Of a stretch of 64,000 nt of DNA, positions 34,144 through 43,794 are shown piece by piece; position 1 is the stretch's first letter; each line of letters opens with the position of its first letter. The position numbers and the translations under genes were made by a program. The notes under the pieces were generated by a model. It worked only from the letters and a program-made list of their open reading frames with translations. It did no database searches and had not been told where the DNA came from. Source of the DNA: JAMXLO01 sp963819855 (GTDB lineage Bacteria; Pseudomonadota; Alphaproteobacteria; Acetobacterales; Acetobacteraceae); assembly GCA_963819855.1 (NCBI GenBank), contig CAWFYC010000027.1, positions 111,199-175,198 on the forward strand. Direction: 5' to 3'.

Positions 34144-34167
34144 CGTTATGTCGCGATGACTATATCG
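34144..34167. promoter_or_regulatory. Mo-box-like operator between modE and modA
   Basis: CGTTAT and ATATCG, an inverted repeat with one mismatch and a 12-base spacer, lies 29 bp before modA and 31 bp before modE. ModE sites in proteobacteria have CGxTAT-type half-sites. The symmetry is imperfect, so this is a positional proposal. Confidence 0.35.
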
Positions 34168-34196
34168 TTGGCATCCCATCCCCGAGGCAATCATCG

Positions 34197-34946
34197 ATGC
34201 GTCTTCTGCTGTTCGCCTGCATGCTGCTGGTTCCGTTGCTGGCGCGCGCTCAGGAACTCACGGTGTTCGCCGCCGCCAGTCTGACCGACGCGATGAAGGA
34301 CGTCTCCGCACAATGGGCGCAGGCCGGACATCCTGCGCTGCGCATGTCGTTCGGCTCGAGTTCCACCCTGGCGCGGCAGATCGAGCAGGGCGCGCCCGCC
34401 AACCTGTTCGCCTCGGCCGACCAGAAGTGGATGGACTACCTCGCGGAGAAAAACCTGATCGCCGCCGACACGCGGAAGGATCTGCTGGGCAACGACCTCG
34501 TGCTGGTGGTCCCTGCGAACAAGCCACAGCATGTCACGATCGGTCCGGGCTTCGATCTGCTGTCACTGCTCGGTGCGAACGGCCGCATCGCCACCGGCGA
34601 TCCCGCGCATGTGCCTGTCGGCATCTACGCCGAGCAGGCGCTGCGCAAGCTTGGTCAATGGGATGCGATCGCGCCGCGATTGGCGCGCACCGACGATGTG
34701 CGGGCCGCGCTGCTGCTGGTGGAGCGCGGCGAGGCGCCCGTCGGCATCGTCTATGCGACCGATGCCGCCGTGTCCAAAGCCGTGATGGTGGCTGGAACCT
34801 TTCCAGCCAACAGCCATGATCCGGTGTCGTATCCGTTTGCCGTGGTCAAGTCGGGCGATACGCCAGAGGCGCGGGCATTGATGACGTTCCTGCAGGGCCC
34901 GCAGGCTCGGGCCATCTTCGTTCAGCGCGGTTTCAAGGTCGAATAA
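34197..34946 (+). CDS. modA: Molybdate ABC transporter substrate-binding protein ModA
   Basis: 249 aa. Signal peptide MRLLLFACMLLVPLLARAQ, then ELTVFAAASLTDAMKDV (molybdate-contacting Ser), MSFGSSSTLARQIEQGAPANLFASAD, GDPAHVPVGIYAEQAL, ERGEAPVGIVYATDA and a C-terminal ALMTFLQGPQARAIF, all ModA landmarks. It binds molybdate or tungstate in the periplasm and delivers it to ModB. It is the first gene of modABC; modB begins essentially at its stop codon. Confidence 0.95.
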   Translation: MRLLLFACMLLVPLLARAQELTVFAAASLTDAMKDVSAQWAQAGHPALRMSFGSSSTLARQIEQGAPANLFASADQKWMDYLAEKNLIAADTRKDLLGNDLVLVVPANKPQHVTIGPGFDLLSLLGANGRIATGDPAHVPVGIYAEQALRKLGQWDAIAPRLARTDDVRAALLLVERGEAPVGIVYATDAAVSKAVMVAGTFPANSHDPVSYPFAVVKSGDTPEARALMTFLQGPQARAIFVQRGFKVE

Positions 34947-34947
34947 A

Positions 34948-35637
34948 CTGCGTCTGACACCGGAAGAGTGGCAGGCCGTCCGGCTGACGCTCGAGGTCGC
35001 GGCGCGCGCAGTCGGTTTCGGTCTGCCGCTCGCCGTCGCGACCGCCTGGGTGCTGGCACGCTATCGCTTCTTCGGGCGCCCCGTGTTGAATGCACTGGTG
35101 CATCTGCCGCTGGTACTGCCGCCGGTCGTGACGGGTTGGCTGCTGCTGATCATCTTCGGCATTCGCGGTCCGATCGGCTCGCTGCTGTATGACTGGTTCG
35201 GCGTACGGCTGGTGTTCACCACCGCGGGCGCCGCCCTGGCCTGCGCCGTGATGACCTTCCCGGTGATGGTGCGCGCCGTTCGTCTCTCGCTGGAGACCGC
35301 CGATCCGGGCCTGGAACAAGCGGCGCGCACGCTGGGCGCCGGACGGCTCGACCGGCTGTTCAACGTGACATTGCCGCTGGCGTCGCCCGGCATTTTGGTC
35401 GGCGGCATCGTCGCCTACGCGACGTGCCTGGGCGAATTCGGCGCGGTCATCACCTTCGCTGCCAACATACCGGGCCAGACGCAGACCCTGCCGCTGGCGA
35501 TCTACGCTGCATTGCAGGTACCAGGCGGCGAGTCGAAGGCCGCAGAATTGTCGATGGTGTCACTGACCCTGGCGCTGATCGGGCTGCTGCTGTCGGAATG
35601 GATCGGCAAACGACTGAGCGTCATGCTGGGCCGATGA
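34948..35637 (+). CDS. modB: Molybdate ABC transporter permease ModB (non-canonical start)
   Basis: 229 aa if translation begins at CTG 34948, just past the modA stop (a second CTG is at 34954). The frame has no ATG, GTG or TTG between a stop at 34882 and GTG 35050. Starting at 35050 would remove the first membrane helix (TLEVAARAVGFGLPLAVATAWV). Five or so membrane helices and the EAA-like loop ETADPGLEQAARTLGAGRLDRLFNVTLPLASPGILVG are present. It forms the membrane channel with ModC. It overlaps modC by 4 bp. Confidence 0.88.
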   Translation: MRLTPEEWQAVRLTLEVAARAVGFGLPLAVATAWVLARYRFFGRPVLNALVHLPLVLPPVVTGWLLLIIFGIRGPIGSLLYDWFGVRLVFTTAGAALACAVMTFPVMVRAVRLSLETADPGLEQAARTLGAGRLDRLFNVTLPLASPGILVGGIVAYATCLGEFGAVITFAANIPGQTQTLPLAIYAALQVPGGESKAAELSMVSLTLALIGLLLSEWIGKRLSVMLGR

Positions 35638-36713
35638 GCCTGAGCGTTCTGTTACGCCACCGTTTCACCTCGGTGCGGATGGACATGGCGTTCGAGGTCC
35701 CCACACCAGGGGTCACGGTGCTGTTCGGTCCATCCGGTGCGGGCAAATCCACCATTATTGTCGCCGGCGCGGGTCTGCTGCGGCCGGACGAATGCCGCAT
35801 CGTCGTCGATGGCCAGGTGTTGGCCGATACCGCTACCGGCATCTGGCTGCCGCCGGAGCGACGCCGCATCGGTCTGGTATTCCAGGACGCGCGACTGTTC
35901 CCGCATATGTCGGTCGCGACCAACCTGCGCTTCGGCATGCGCCGCGCAGCGCCTGGCCCGGTACGGTTCGACGAGGTGGTGGAGCTGTTGGGCATCGGCG
36001 CGCTGTTGCCACGGCGGCCCCACACCCTGTCGGGCGGCGAGCGTCAGCGCGTCGCAATCGGCCGCGCACTGCTGGCGCAGCCGCACCTGCTGCTGATGGA
36101 CGAGCCGCTGGCCGCCCTCGACGCCGCGCGCAAGGGCGAGATCATGCCGTATCTGACGCGGCTGAAGACAGCACTGAAACTGCCGATCATCTACGTGACG
36201 CATTCGTTGGACGAAGTGACGCAACTCGCCGATTCGCTGGTGCTGATCGAGGCGGGGCGTGTGGTCGGTTGCGGCTCGCTGTCCGAGATGGTCGCGCGCG
36301 CCGACCTGCCGCTGGCGCAGCGCGACGAGGCCGGCGCGCTGCTGCTGTGCCGCGTGACCGAGCACGATGCGGCACGCGAATTATCACTGTTGGAAGGTGG
36401 CGGGGCGGCGCTTTGGGTACCGTTGCTCGATGCGCCGCTCGGTGCCGAACGGCGGCTACGGATTCCGGCTCGCGAGGTGATCTTGGCCGGCAAGCCGCCG
36501 GAGGCCATCAGTGTGCACAACATCATACCAGGCACGGTACGGCGAATCGCCGGGCAGGCCGCCCGCGGATCTGTGCTGGTCGAGATAGCACTGCCCGACG
36601 GCGCGCTGCTGTCGCGCGTTACGTCGGATGCGATTGTTCGGCTGGCGCTAGCGCCTGGCCAACCGGTGCTGGCGCTGATCAAGTCGACGTCGATCGAGGT
36701 GCTGGGAAGCTAG
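35634..36713 (+). CDS. modC: Molybdate ABC transporter ATP-binding protein ModC
   Basis: 359 aa from the ATG overlapping the modB stop. ATPase domain: Walker A FGPSGAGKST near residues 31-40, Q-loop VFQDARLFPHM, signature LSGGERQRVAIGRALLAQP, Walker B LLLMDEPLAALD and H-loop VTHSLDEV. A C-terminal TOBE/Mop regulatory domain follows (SVHNIIPGTVRRI to the end). It powers molybdate import and may be feedback-inhibited by bound molybdate. Confidence 0.95.
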   Translation: MSLSVLLRHRFTSVRMDMAFEVPTPGVTVLFGPSGAGKSTIIVAGAGLLRPDECRIVVDGQVLADTATGIWLPPERRRIGLVFQDARLFPHMSVATNLRFGMRRAAPGPVRFDEVVELLGIGALLPRRPHTLSGGERQRVAIGRALLAQPHLLLMDEPLAALDAARKGEIMPYLTRLKTALKLPIIYVTHSLDEVTQLADSLVLIEAGRVVGCGSLSEMVARADLPLAQRDEAGALLLCRVTEHDAARELSLLEGGGAALWVPLLDAPLGAERRLRIPAREVILAGKPPEAISVHNIIPGTVRRIAGQAARGSVLVEIALPDGALLSRVTSDAIVRLALAPGQPVLALIKSTSIEVLGS

Positions 36714-36763
36714 AGCGGTTTCAGGCAAAGTGGGATCGTGACGGGGCGATGGGTTTCGCTGCG

Positions 36764-37723
36764 AGACTGAGCAAGAATTCGCATCAGGCTGGTGCTACGC
36801 GGCAAGGCCGTGGCGTGGCGGTCCGACGGGGCGGTGTCGGCGCCAGATGAGCCAGATCTCGGCCGGCCGGTCGATGGCGGCTGCAATCGCCGTAGCGAGC
36901 CGGCAGAGCAGCCAAAACCACCAGTGAGCGGCTCGCCCGGCGAGCCAGGCGATGAACCGCCCGGCTCCGATGATGCTGGTGACCCGGGCCAGGTTGTAGC
37001 ACAGCGCCATCAGGCTCCACTCGCCGCGCACCTTGTGCAAGCCGCGCATCAGGAAGTGGCGGTAGCCGGCGCGGCACTTCAGGGTGCCGAACGGATGTTC
37101 GACCAGCGCCGCGCGGCGGCTCATCAGCGGAGCCGCCGCGGCCGCCGCCATCCGCGCCCGATGACGCTCGATCACCGCCTCATGCTCCCAGCGATAGATC
37201 GTGCGCCGCTCCGCCTTGTCGCTCAGACAGCGCGCCCGCAGAGGGCAGCCGTCGCAGTCGGACTTGTGGCTCACATACAGCGTGTACCGCTTGCCGTTCA
37301 CCGCCTCCCGCTGCCCGCTCATCGGCCGCAGCAACGCCTCCCCCGGACAGCGATACAGATCCGCCGTGGCGTCGTAGCGGAACGCCGAGAGGCTGAACCG
37401 GCCTTGCGCGGTCAGCCGCCGATCGCGCTGCGCCAGCGGCACATAGGCGGTGATCCCGCTCGCCTCGCACGCCCGCAGCGTCTCGCCGTTGTAGTAGCCG
37501 CCATCGGCAACCGCGGTCAGCGTCGCGACCCCCAGCGCCTGCTTCGCCGGGCGAGCCGCTCACTGGTGGTTTTGGCTGCTCTGCCGGCTCGCTACGGCGA
37601 TTGCAGCCGCCATCGACCGGCCGGCCGAGATCTGGCTCATCTGGCGCCAACACGGCCCCGTCGGACCGCCACGCCACGGCCTTGCCGCGTAGCAGAAGCC
37701 TGAAGCGAATTCTTGCTCAGTCT
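36764..37723. mobile_element. Degenerate IS1182-like element with long inverted arms
   Basis: 960 bp bounded by near-identical inverted arms of about 179 bp (36764-36942 and 37545-37723). Each arm contains the element end AGACTGAGCAAGAATTCGC. The arm on the right replaces the 5' half of the transposase, so the element is not a simple deletion but an inverted self-copy. Just outside, 17 bp of the REP-like repeat (CGATGGGTTTCGCTGCG) occur in opposite orientation on both sides, which suggests insertion into that palindrome. Confidence 0.8.
36795..37544 (-). pseudogene. IS1182-family transposase, 5'-truncated
   Basis: The C-terminal ~250 codons remain: VADGGYYNGETLRACEASG, then the Cys-rich motif KSDCDGCPLRARCLS, RRTIYRWEHEAVIERHRARM and EHPFGTLKCRAGYRHFLMRG. 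This is the DDE_Tnp_1 C-terminal region of IS1182 transposases, including the catalytic Glu. At 37545 the frame runs into the inverted copy of the 3' end, so the N-terminal DNA-binding half and first catalytic Asp are missing. Inactive. Confidence 0.85.
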
Positions 37724-37812
37724 CGCAGCGAAACCCATCGAGCCAGATGACTACGCGGGTTTCCAGTCAGTCGGAAATGCTCTAGCCCGCGACATTGCTT
37801 CAGGTCTTATTC

Positions 37813-40008
<2,196 letters not shown>

Positions 40009-40082
40009 GTCCAACAGATGGGGGATTTCCGCCGGCGCGTCGAGGGGGCAGGATCGGTCCAATCCGAACACAGGAGGAAGCC

Positions 40083-40718
40083 ATGGCCAAGGGGCTGCTG
40101 TTCGCGTCGTTCGACTTTTCGGCCACCCAGGCCGACGAGTTCCACGACTGGTACGATCTCGAGCACATCCCCGAGCGGCTACGCGTCCCGGGCTTCATCA
40201 ATGCCGAACGCTGGATCGGCGAGGAGAATCCGAACGTCGCCGTCGCCACCTACGATCTCGCCACGCTCGGCGTGCTGCAAAGCGCGCCGTATCTGGAGAT
40301 CGGCGGCGACAACGCCTCGGTCTGGACCAAGCGTGTTACGGCGATCGCTCACCGTATCTTGCGCTTCACCGGCGAACAGCTGCTGCCGGGCGACCTTGCC
40401 GCACCGGCCGGCGCCGGCGGACTGCTGGTCGCCTCGATGAACGTCGACCCGGCGGCGGAACCCGAATTCAACGAGTGGTACAACGCCGAACACCTGCCGC
40501 AACTCGGCGCGGTGCCCGGCGTGCTGTGCGCACGGCGCTACAGTTCGGTGGCGGCAGACCGTGAGCGCAAGTACCTGGCGCTGTATCACCTGACCGGACC
40601 GGATGTGGCGGGCAGCGACGCCTGGAAGAAGGCGGGCGGCACGCCCTGGACCGAGCGCATGCGGCCGCATTTCCGCGATCTGCTGGTGCTCCGCTGCAAG
40701 CGATACGTGCGGCGGTAA
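40083..40718 (+). CDS. Tandem dimeric alpha/beta-barrel protein (DUF4286/EthD-like)
   Basis: 211 aa with AGGAGG before the ATG. Two similar halves: LLFASFDFSATQADEFHDWYDLEHIPERLRVPGF and LLVASMNVDPAAEPEFNEWYNAEHLPQLGAVPGV. Each has the W-Y-x-x-E-H-x-P signature of ferredoxin-like dimeric barrels (DUF4286/EthD). Such proteins bind small aromatic ligands or act as mono-oxygenase-like enzymes; the substrate is unknown. Divergent from uvrB. Confidence 0.75.
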   Translation: MAKGLLFASFDFSATQADEFHDWYDLEHIPERLRVPGFINAERWIGEENPNVAVATYDLATLGVLQSAPYLEIGGDNASVWTKRVTAIAHRILRFTGEQLLPGDLAAPAGAGGLLVASMNVDPAAEPEFNEWYNAEHLPQLGAVPGVLCARRYSSVAADRERKYLALYHLTGPDVAGSDAWKKAGGTPWTERMRPHFRDLLVLRCKRYVRR

Positions 40719-40721
40719 CGC

Positions 40722-41708
40722 TCAGGCCGCCGCCGCCGCCCGTTCCTCCGCCCGGCGCACCCGCTCGCGATACACGTTGTAGGATCCCGACGCCGCCACC
40801 ACCACGGCACCCACCAGCGTGTTCCACGACGGCAGTTCGCCGAACACCAGGAAGCCCGCAAGCACCCCCCACGGCAGCATCGTGTATTCGTACGGCGCCA
40901 GCGCCGAGATCGGCGCCAGCGCGTAGCTGCGCGCGAACACGCAATGCGCCAGCCCGCTCGACAGTCCCAGGAACACCAGCGCCAGCCAGCCAGCCGCACC
41001 GATCGATCCGGAACCCGGAAACGTCGACAGCAGCACGAACCCGGTCACCGTGTGGCAGATCAGCAGCCAGAACGCCTGGCACTCCGGTGTCTCGGTGGTG
41101 GTCAACTGCCGCGTCATGATGCGCGTCAGCGCCATCACCAGCGTGCCGACCAGCAGCAGCACCACCACCGGGGTCCACAAATCGCCTCCCGGACGCAGCA
41201 TGATCAGCACGCCGCCAAAACCCACCAGTGTGGACAGCGCCCGCCGCCAGCGGATCCGTTCGCCCAGCATCGGCACCGCCAGCACGGTCATGATCAGCGG
41301 GGCGGTGAACCCCACCGCATAGGTATCGGCGAGGCTCATCGACAGCCAGGAGATGTACCAGGTCACCGACACGAATGAGGACAGCACGCTGCGCGCCAAC
41401 ACCAAACCCCAGCGTCGCGGCACCAGCCGCCGCCAGCCGGTCCCGCCGGGCCGGCCCACCGTTACCGCCGCCACTGTCACCATGCCGAACGCGCCGCGCC
41501 ACAGCATCGCGGCGGCGACCCCAACAGCGGGCAGCACCAGCTTCGCGGTCACATCGCCCAGGGTCCAGATCAGGTAGGCCACCATCGCCAGCGCGATGCC
41601 GCGCAACGTGTCGGAGGCGTTGTCGGTCAGGATGCGCGGCGCGGGCGCCGCCACGGCTTGCGGCACGACATCAGCCAACGGCACGTTCCCCCTGGGCCAC
41701 CGCAGCAT
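40722..41708 (-). CDS. DMT-superfamily exporter (EamA family)
   Basis: About 328 aa from 41708; an earlier ATG at 41819 is less likely. Ten membrane helices in two EamA repeats, the first starting ALAMVAYLIWTLGDVTAKLVLP and the second WLLICHTVTGFVLLS. Glu/Pro-containing helix ends such as MLGERIRW are typical. It exports amino acids, nucleotides or drugs; substrate unknown. It ends 3 bp from the convergent DUF4286-like gene. Confidence 0.85.
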   Translation of the reverse strand: MLRWPRGNVPLADVVPQAVAAPAPRILTDNASDTLRGIALAMVAYLIWTLGDVTAKLVLPAVGVAAAMLWRGAFGMVTVAAVTVGRPGGTGWRRLVPRRWGLVLARSVLSSFVSVTWYISWLSMSLADTYAVGFTAPLIMTVLAVPMLGERIRWRRALSTLVGFGGVLIMLRPGGDLWTPVVVLLLVGTLVMALTRIMTRQLTTTETPECQAFWLLICHTVTGFVLLSTFPGSGSIGAAGWLALVFLGLSSGLAHCVFARSYALAPISALAPYEYTMLPWGVLAGFLVFGELPSWNTLVGAVVVAASGSYNVYRERVRRAEERAAAAA

Positions 41709-41750
41709 CCTTGCCTTGCGATCGCGGCGCCGGCAAGGCAGACGATCTGG

Positions 41751-42464
41751 ATGGAGCTGGCGGAATACGCGCTGATGGACGCGGCCGAGGGCCACATGTG
41801 GTGGTACCGCGCGCTGCATCGGCGGCTATTGGACGCGCTTGCCGGCGTTCACGGCGCTGTCCTCGACGCAGGTTGCGGCACCGGCGGACTGCTCGCCTTC
41901 CTGCAAGCCGAGCGCCCCGACCTGCGGGCGGTCGGCGTGGAATGGGCCGAGCCGGCGTGCCGTCGCGCCGCCGCCAAATCCCGTGCGCCGATCGCACGCG
42001 GCAGTGTCAACGTGCTGCCGTTCGCCGATGCGAGCTTCGATGCCGCGATCGCCGCCGATCTGCTGTGCCATGGCGCGGTCGATCCGCTGCAGGCGCTCGC
42101 CGAACTGCGCCGAGTGCTCCGCCCCGGCGGCCGGCTGATCGTCAACATGCCGGCCTACGCCTGGCTGCTGTCGGCGCACGACCGGCTGGTGCATAACGTC
42201 CGCCGCTGCACCGCACGTCAACTCACGGCCATGCTGTGCGACGCCGGATTCGTTCGCGTGAGTGCGGGCTACTGGAACGGTCTGCTGCTGCCGCTCATGG
42301 TGGCGCAGCGCAAGATGCTCGCGCGCCGTGCGGTGGCCTCGGATGTCGCCCCGTTTCCGCCATGGCTAGATGCCACACTTCATGCGATGACAGAGATCGA
42401 GCGTCGCCTGCCGTTCCGCCTGCCCGCCGGCGGGTCGGTGCTGGCGACCGCGGAGCGCCCATGA
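41751..42464 (+). CDS. SAM-dependent class I methyltransferase
   Basis: 237 aa. GAVLDAGCGTGGLLAFLQ is motif I (SAM binding), preceded by EGHMWWYRALHRRLLDAL and followed by VNVLPFADASFDAAIAADLLCHGAVDPLQALAELRRVLRPGGRLIVN, the Methyltransf_11 pattern. The stop overlaps the GT2 start by 4 bp. This sets it in an operon with a polyprenyl-phosphate glycosyltransferase and a small transporter, and it probably methylates a lipid-linked sugar or lipid. Confidence 0.87.
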   Translation: MELAEYALMDAAEGHMWWYRALHRRLLDALAGVHGAVLDAGCGTGGLLAFLQAERPDLRAVGVEWAEPACRRAAAKSRAPIARGSVNVLPFADASFDAAIAADLLCHGAVDPLQALAELRRVLRPGGRLIVNMPAYAWLLSAHDRLVHNVRRCTARQLTAMLCDAGFVRVSAGYWNGLLLPLMVAQRKMLARRAVASDVAPFPPWLDATLHAMTEIERRLPFRLPAGGSVLATAERP

Positions 42465-43465
42465 ACGACGAGACTGACCTGCGCTATCGCGTGTCCGCTG
42501 CCCCGACGCAGTCGGTCGGCATCGGCCTTTCTATCGTCATCCCGGTGTATCGCGGTGCCACCACGATCGGGCGCCTGGTCGAAGCACTGTCCGCGCTGCA
42601 TCCCGTGGGCGGCCTGGAAATCGTGCTGGTCAACGACGGCAGCCCGGACAATTCCGGCGAGGTGTGCCAGCAACTGGTACAGCGCGCTACGGTGCCGCTG
42701 ACCTATGTCGAGCACGCACGCAATTTCGGCGAGCACAACGCGGTCATGACCGGATTGCGACACACCAGCGGCGCCTACGTGATAACGATGGATGATGACC
42801 TGCAGAACCCGCCCGAGGAGGTGGTCCGGCTCTACGATCATGCACGACTGGGCAACTGGGACGTTGTCTACACGCGTTACGCCGTCAAGCAGCATGCCGG
42901 CTGGCGCAACATCGGCAGCCGCTTCGCCAATGCGGTGGCGGATCGTCTACTCGACAAGCCGAAGGGTCTCTATCTGTCGTCATTCCGCTGCATGTCGACA
43001 TTCGTGGTGCGGTCGGTGACGCGCTATCAGGGTCCGTACCCCTACGTCGATGGACTGCTCGTGCAGGTGACGCAGCGGATCGACAGTATCGAGGTGCGCC
43101 ATCTGCCGCGTGTCGAGGGTCGCTCGAACTACAATCTCGCGCGCCTGGTGCGGCTGTGGCTGAACCTGGCGACCAGCTTCTCGCTCGCGCCGCTGCGACT
43201 TGCCGTCTATGCCGGCGTGTTCATGGCGCTGCTGGGCGCGGCGGGCGCGGTGGCCACGATCGTCGAGGCACTGTTCCTGCACGATACGCCATCCGGTTGG
43301 GCCTCGACGATGACGGTGATCATGCTGGTCGCTGGCATGCAGTCGATGATACTGGGCGTGCTCGGCGAATACGTCGGCCGCACCTTCCTGTCGGCGAACG
43401 GCAAGCCGCAGGGCACAGTCCGCTCGGTCGAGCGCAATGCAGCGGCCGAGCGCGCCGACGCGTGA
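42461..43465 (+). CDS. GT2 polyisoprenyl-phosphate glycosyltransferase (DPM/ArnC/GtrB-like)
   Basis: 334 aa. The N-terminal GT-A domain has LSIVIPVYRGATTIGRLVE, VLVNDGSPDNSGEVC, HARNFGEHNAVMTGLRHTSGAYVITMDDDLQNPPEEV (DxD-type site) and GRSNYNLARLVRL. Two C-terminal membrane helices follow (LAVYAGVFMALLGAAGAVATIVEAL and TMTVIMLVAGMQSMILGVLGEYVGRTFL), the membrane-bound DPM1-like layout. It should load a sugar onto undecaprenyl phosphate. It overlaps the following small-transporter gene by 4 bp. Confidence 0.9.
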   Translation: MNDETDLRYRVSAAPTQSVGIGLSIVIPVYRGATTIGRLVEALSALHPVGGLEIVLVNDGSPDNSGEVCQQLVQRATVPLTYVEHARNFGEHNAVMTGLRHTSGAYVITMDDDLQNPPEEVVRLYDHARLGNWDVVYTRYAVKQHAGWRNIGSRFANAVADRLLDKPKGLYLSSFRCMSTFVVRSVTRYQGPYPYVDGLLVQVTQRIDSIEVRHLPRVEGRSNYNLARLVRLWLNLATSFSLAPLRLAVYAGVFMALLGAAGAVATIVEALFLHDTPSGWASTMTVIMLVAGMQSMILGVLGEYVGRTFLSANGKPQGTVRSVERNAAAERADA

Positions 43466-43794
43466 CGTTCTACTGGGTCACGCTTTTCGCCGGTATCGCC
43501 GTGAGCATGGCGGGCAACGCCTTGCTGAAGGCGGGCGCAGGCACGGTCGATTTCATTGCCCAACTGCTGGATTGGCGGACCGTGATCGGGCTGGTCCTGT
43601 ACGGCTGCGCAGCGATGCTGTACATCGTGGCGCTGCGCCGCATCCCGATGTCGCGCGCCCTGCCTTGCACCGCCATCTCGTACGTCGCCGCGGCGCTGAT
43701 CGGCCATTACGCGTTCGGCGAGGCACTCGGCATCACCCACCTTGCGGCGATCGCGTTGATCTGCGGCGGGGTCGTGATTCTGGCAGTCGCCTAA
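43462..43794 (+). CDS. Small EamA/SMR-type membrane protein (ArnE-like flippase subunit)
   Basis: 110 aa from GTG 43462 overlapping the GT2 stop. Four membrane helices: FYWVTLFAGIAVSMAGNALLKAGA, TVIGLVLYGCAAMLYIVALR, ISYVAAALIGHYAFGEALG and LAAIALICGGVVILAVA, the ArnE/SMR layout. In arn and gtr systems such proteins flip polyprenyl-phosphate sugars. With the GT2 and methyltransferase it forms a three-gene unit for decorating an envelope lipid or glycan. It overlaps selB (convergent) by 4 bp. Confidence 0.82.
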   Translation: MTFYWVTLFAGIAVSMAGNALLKAGAGTVDFIAQLLDWRTVIGLVLYGCAAMLYIVALRRIPMSRALPCTAISYVAAALIGHYAFGEALGITHLAAIALICGGVVILAVA

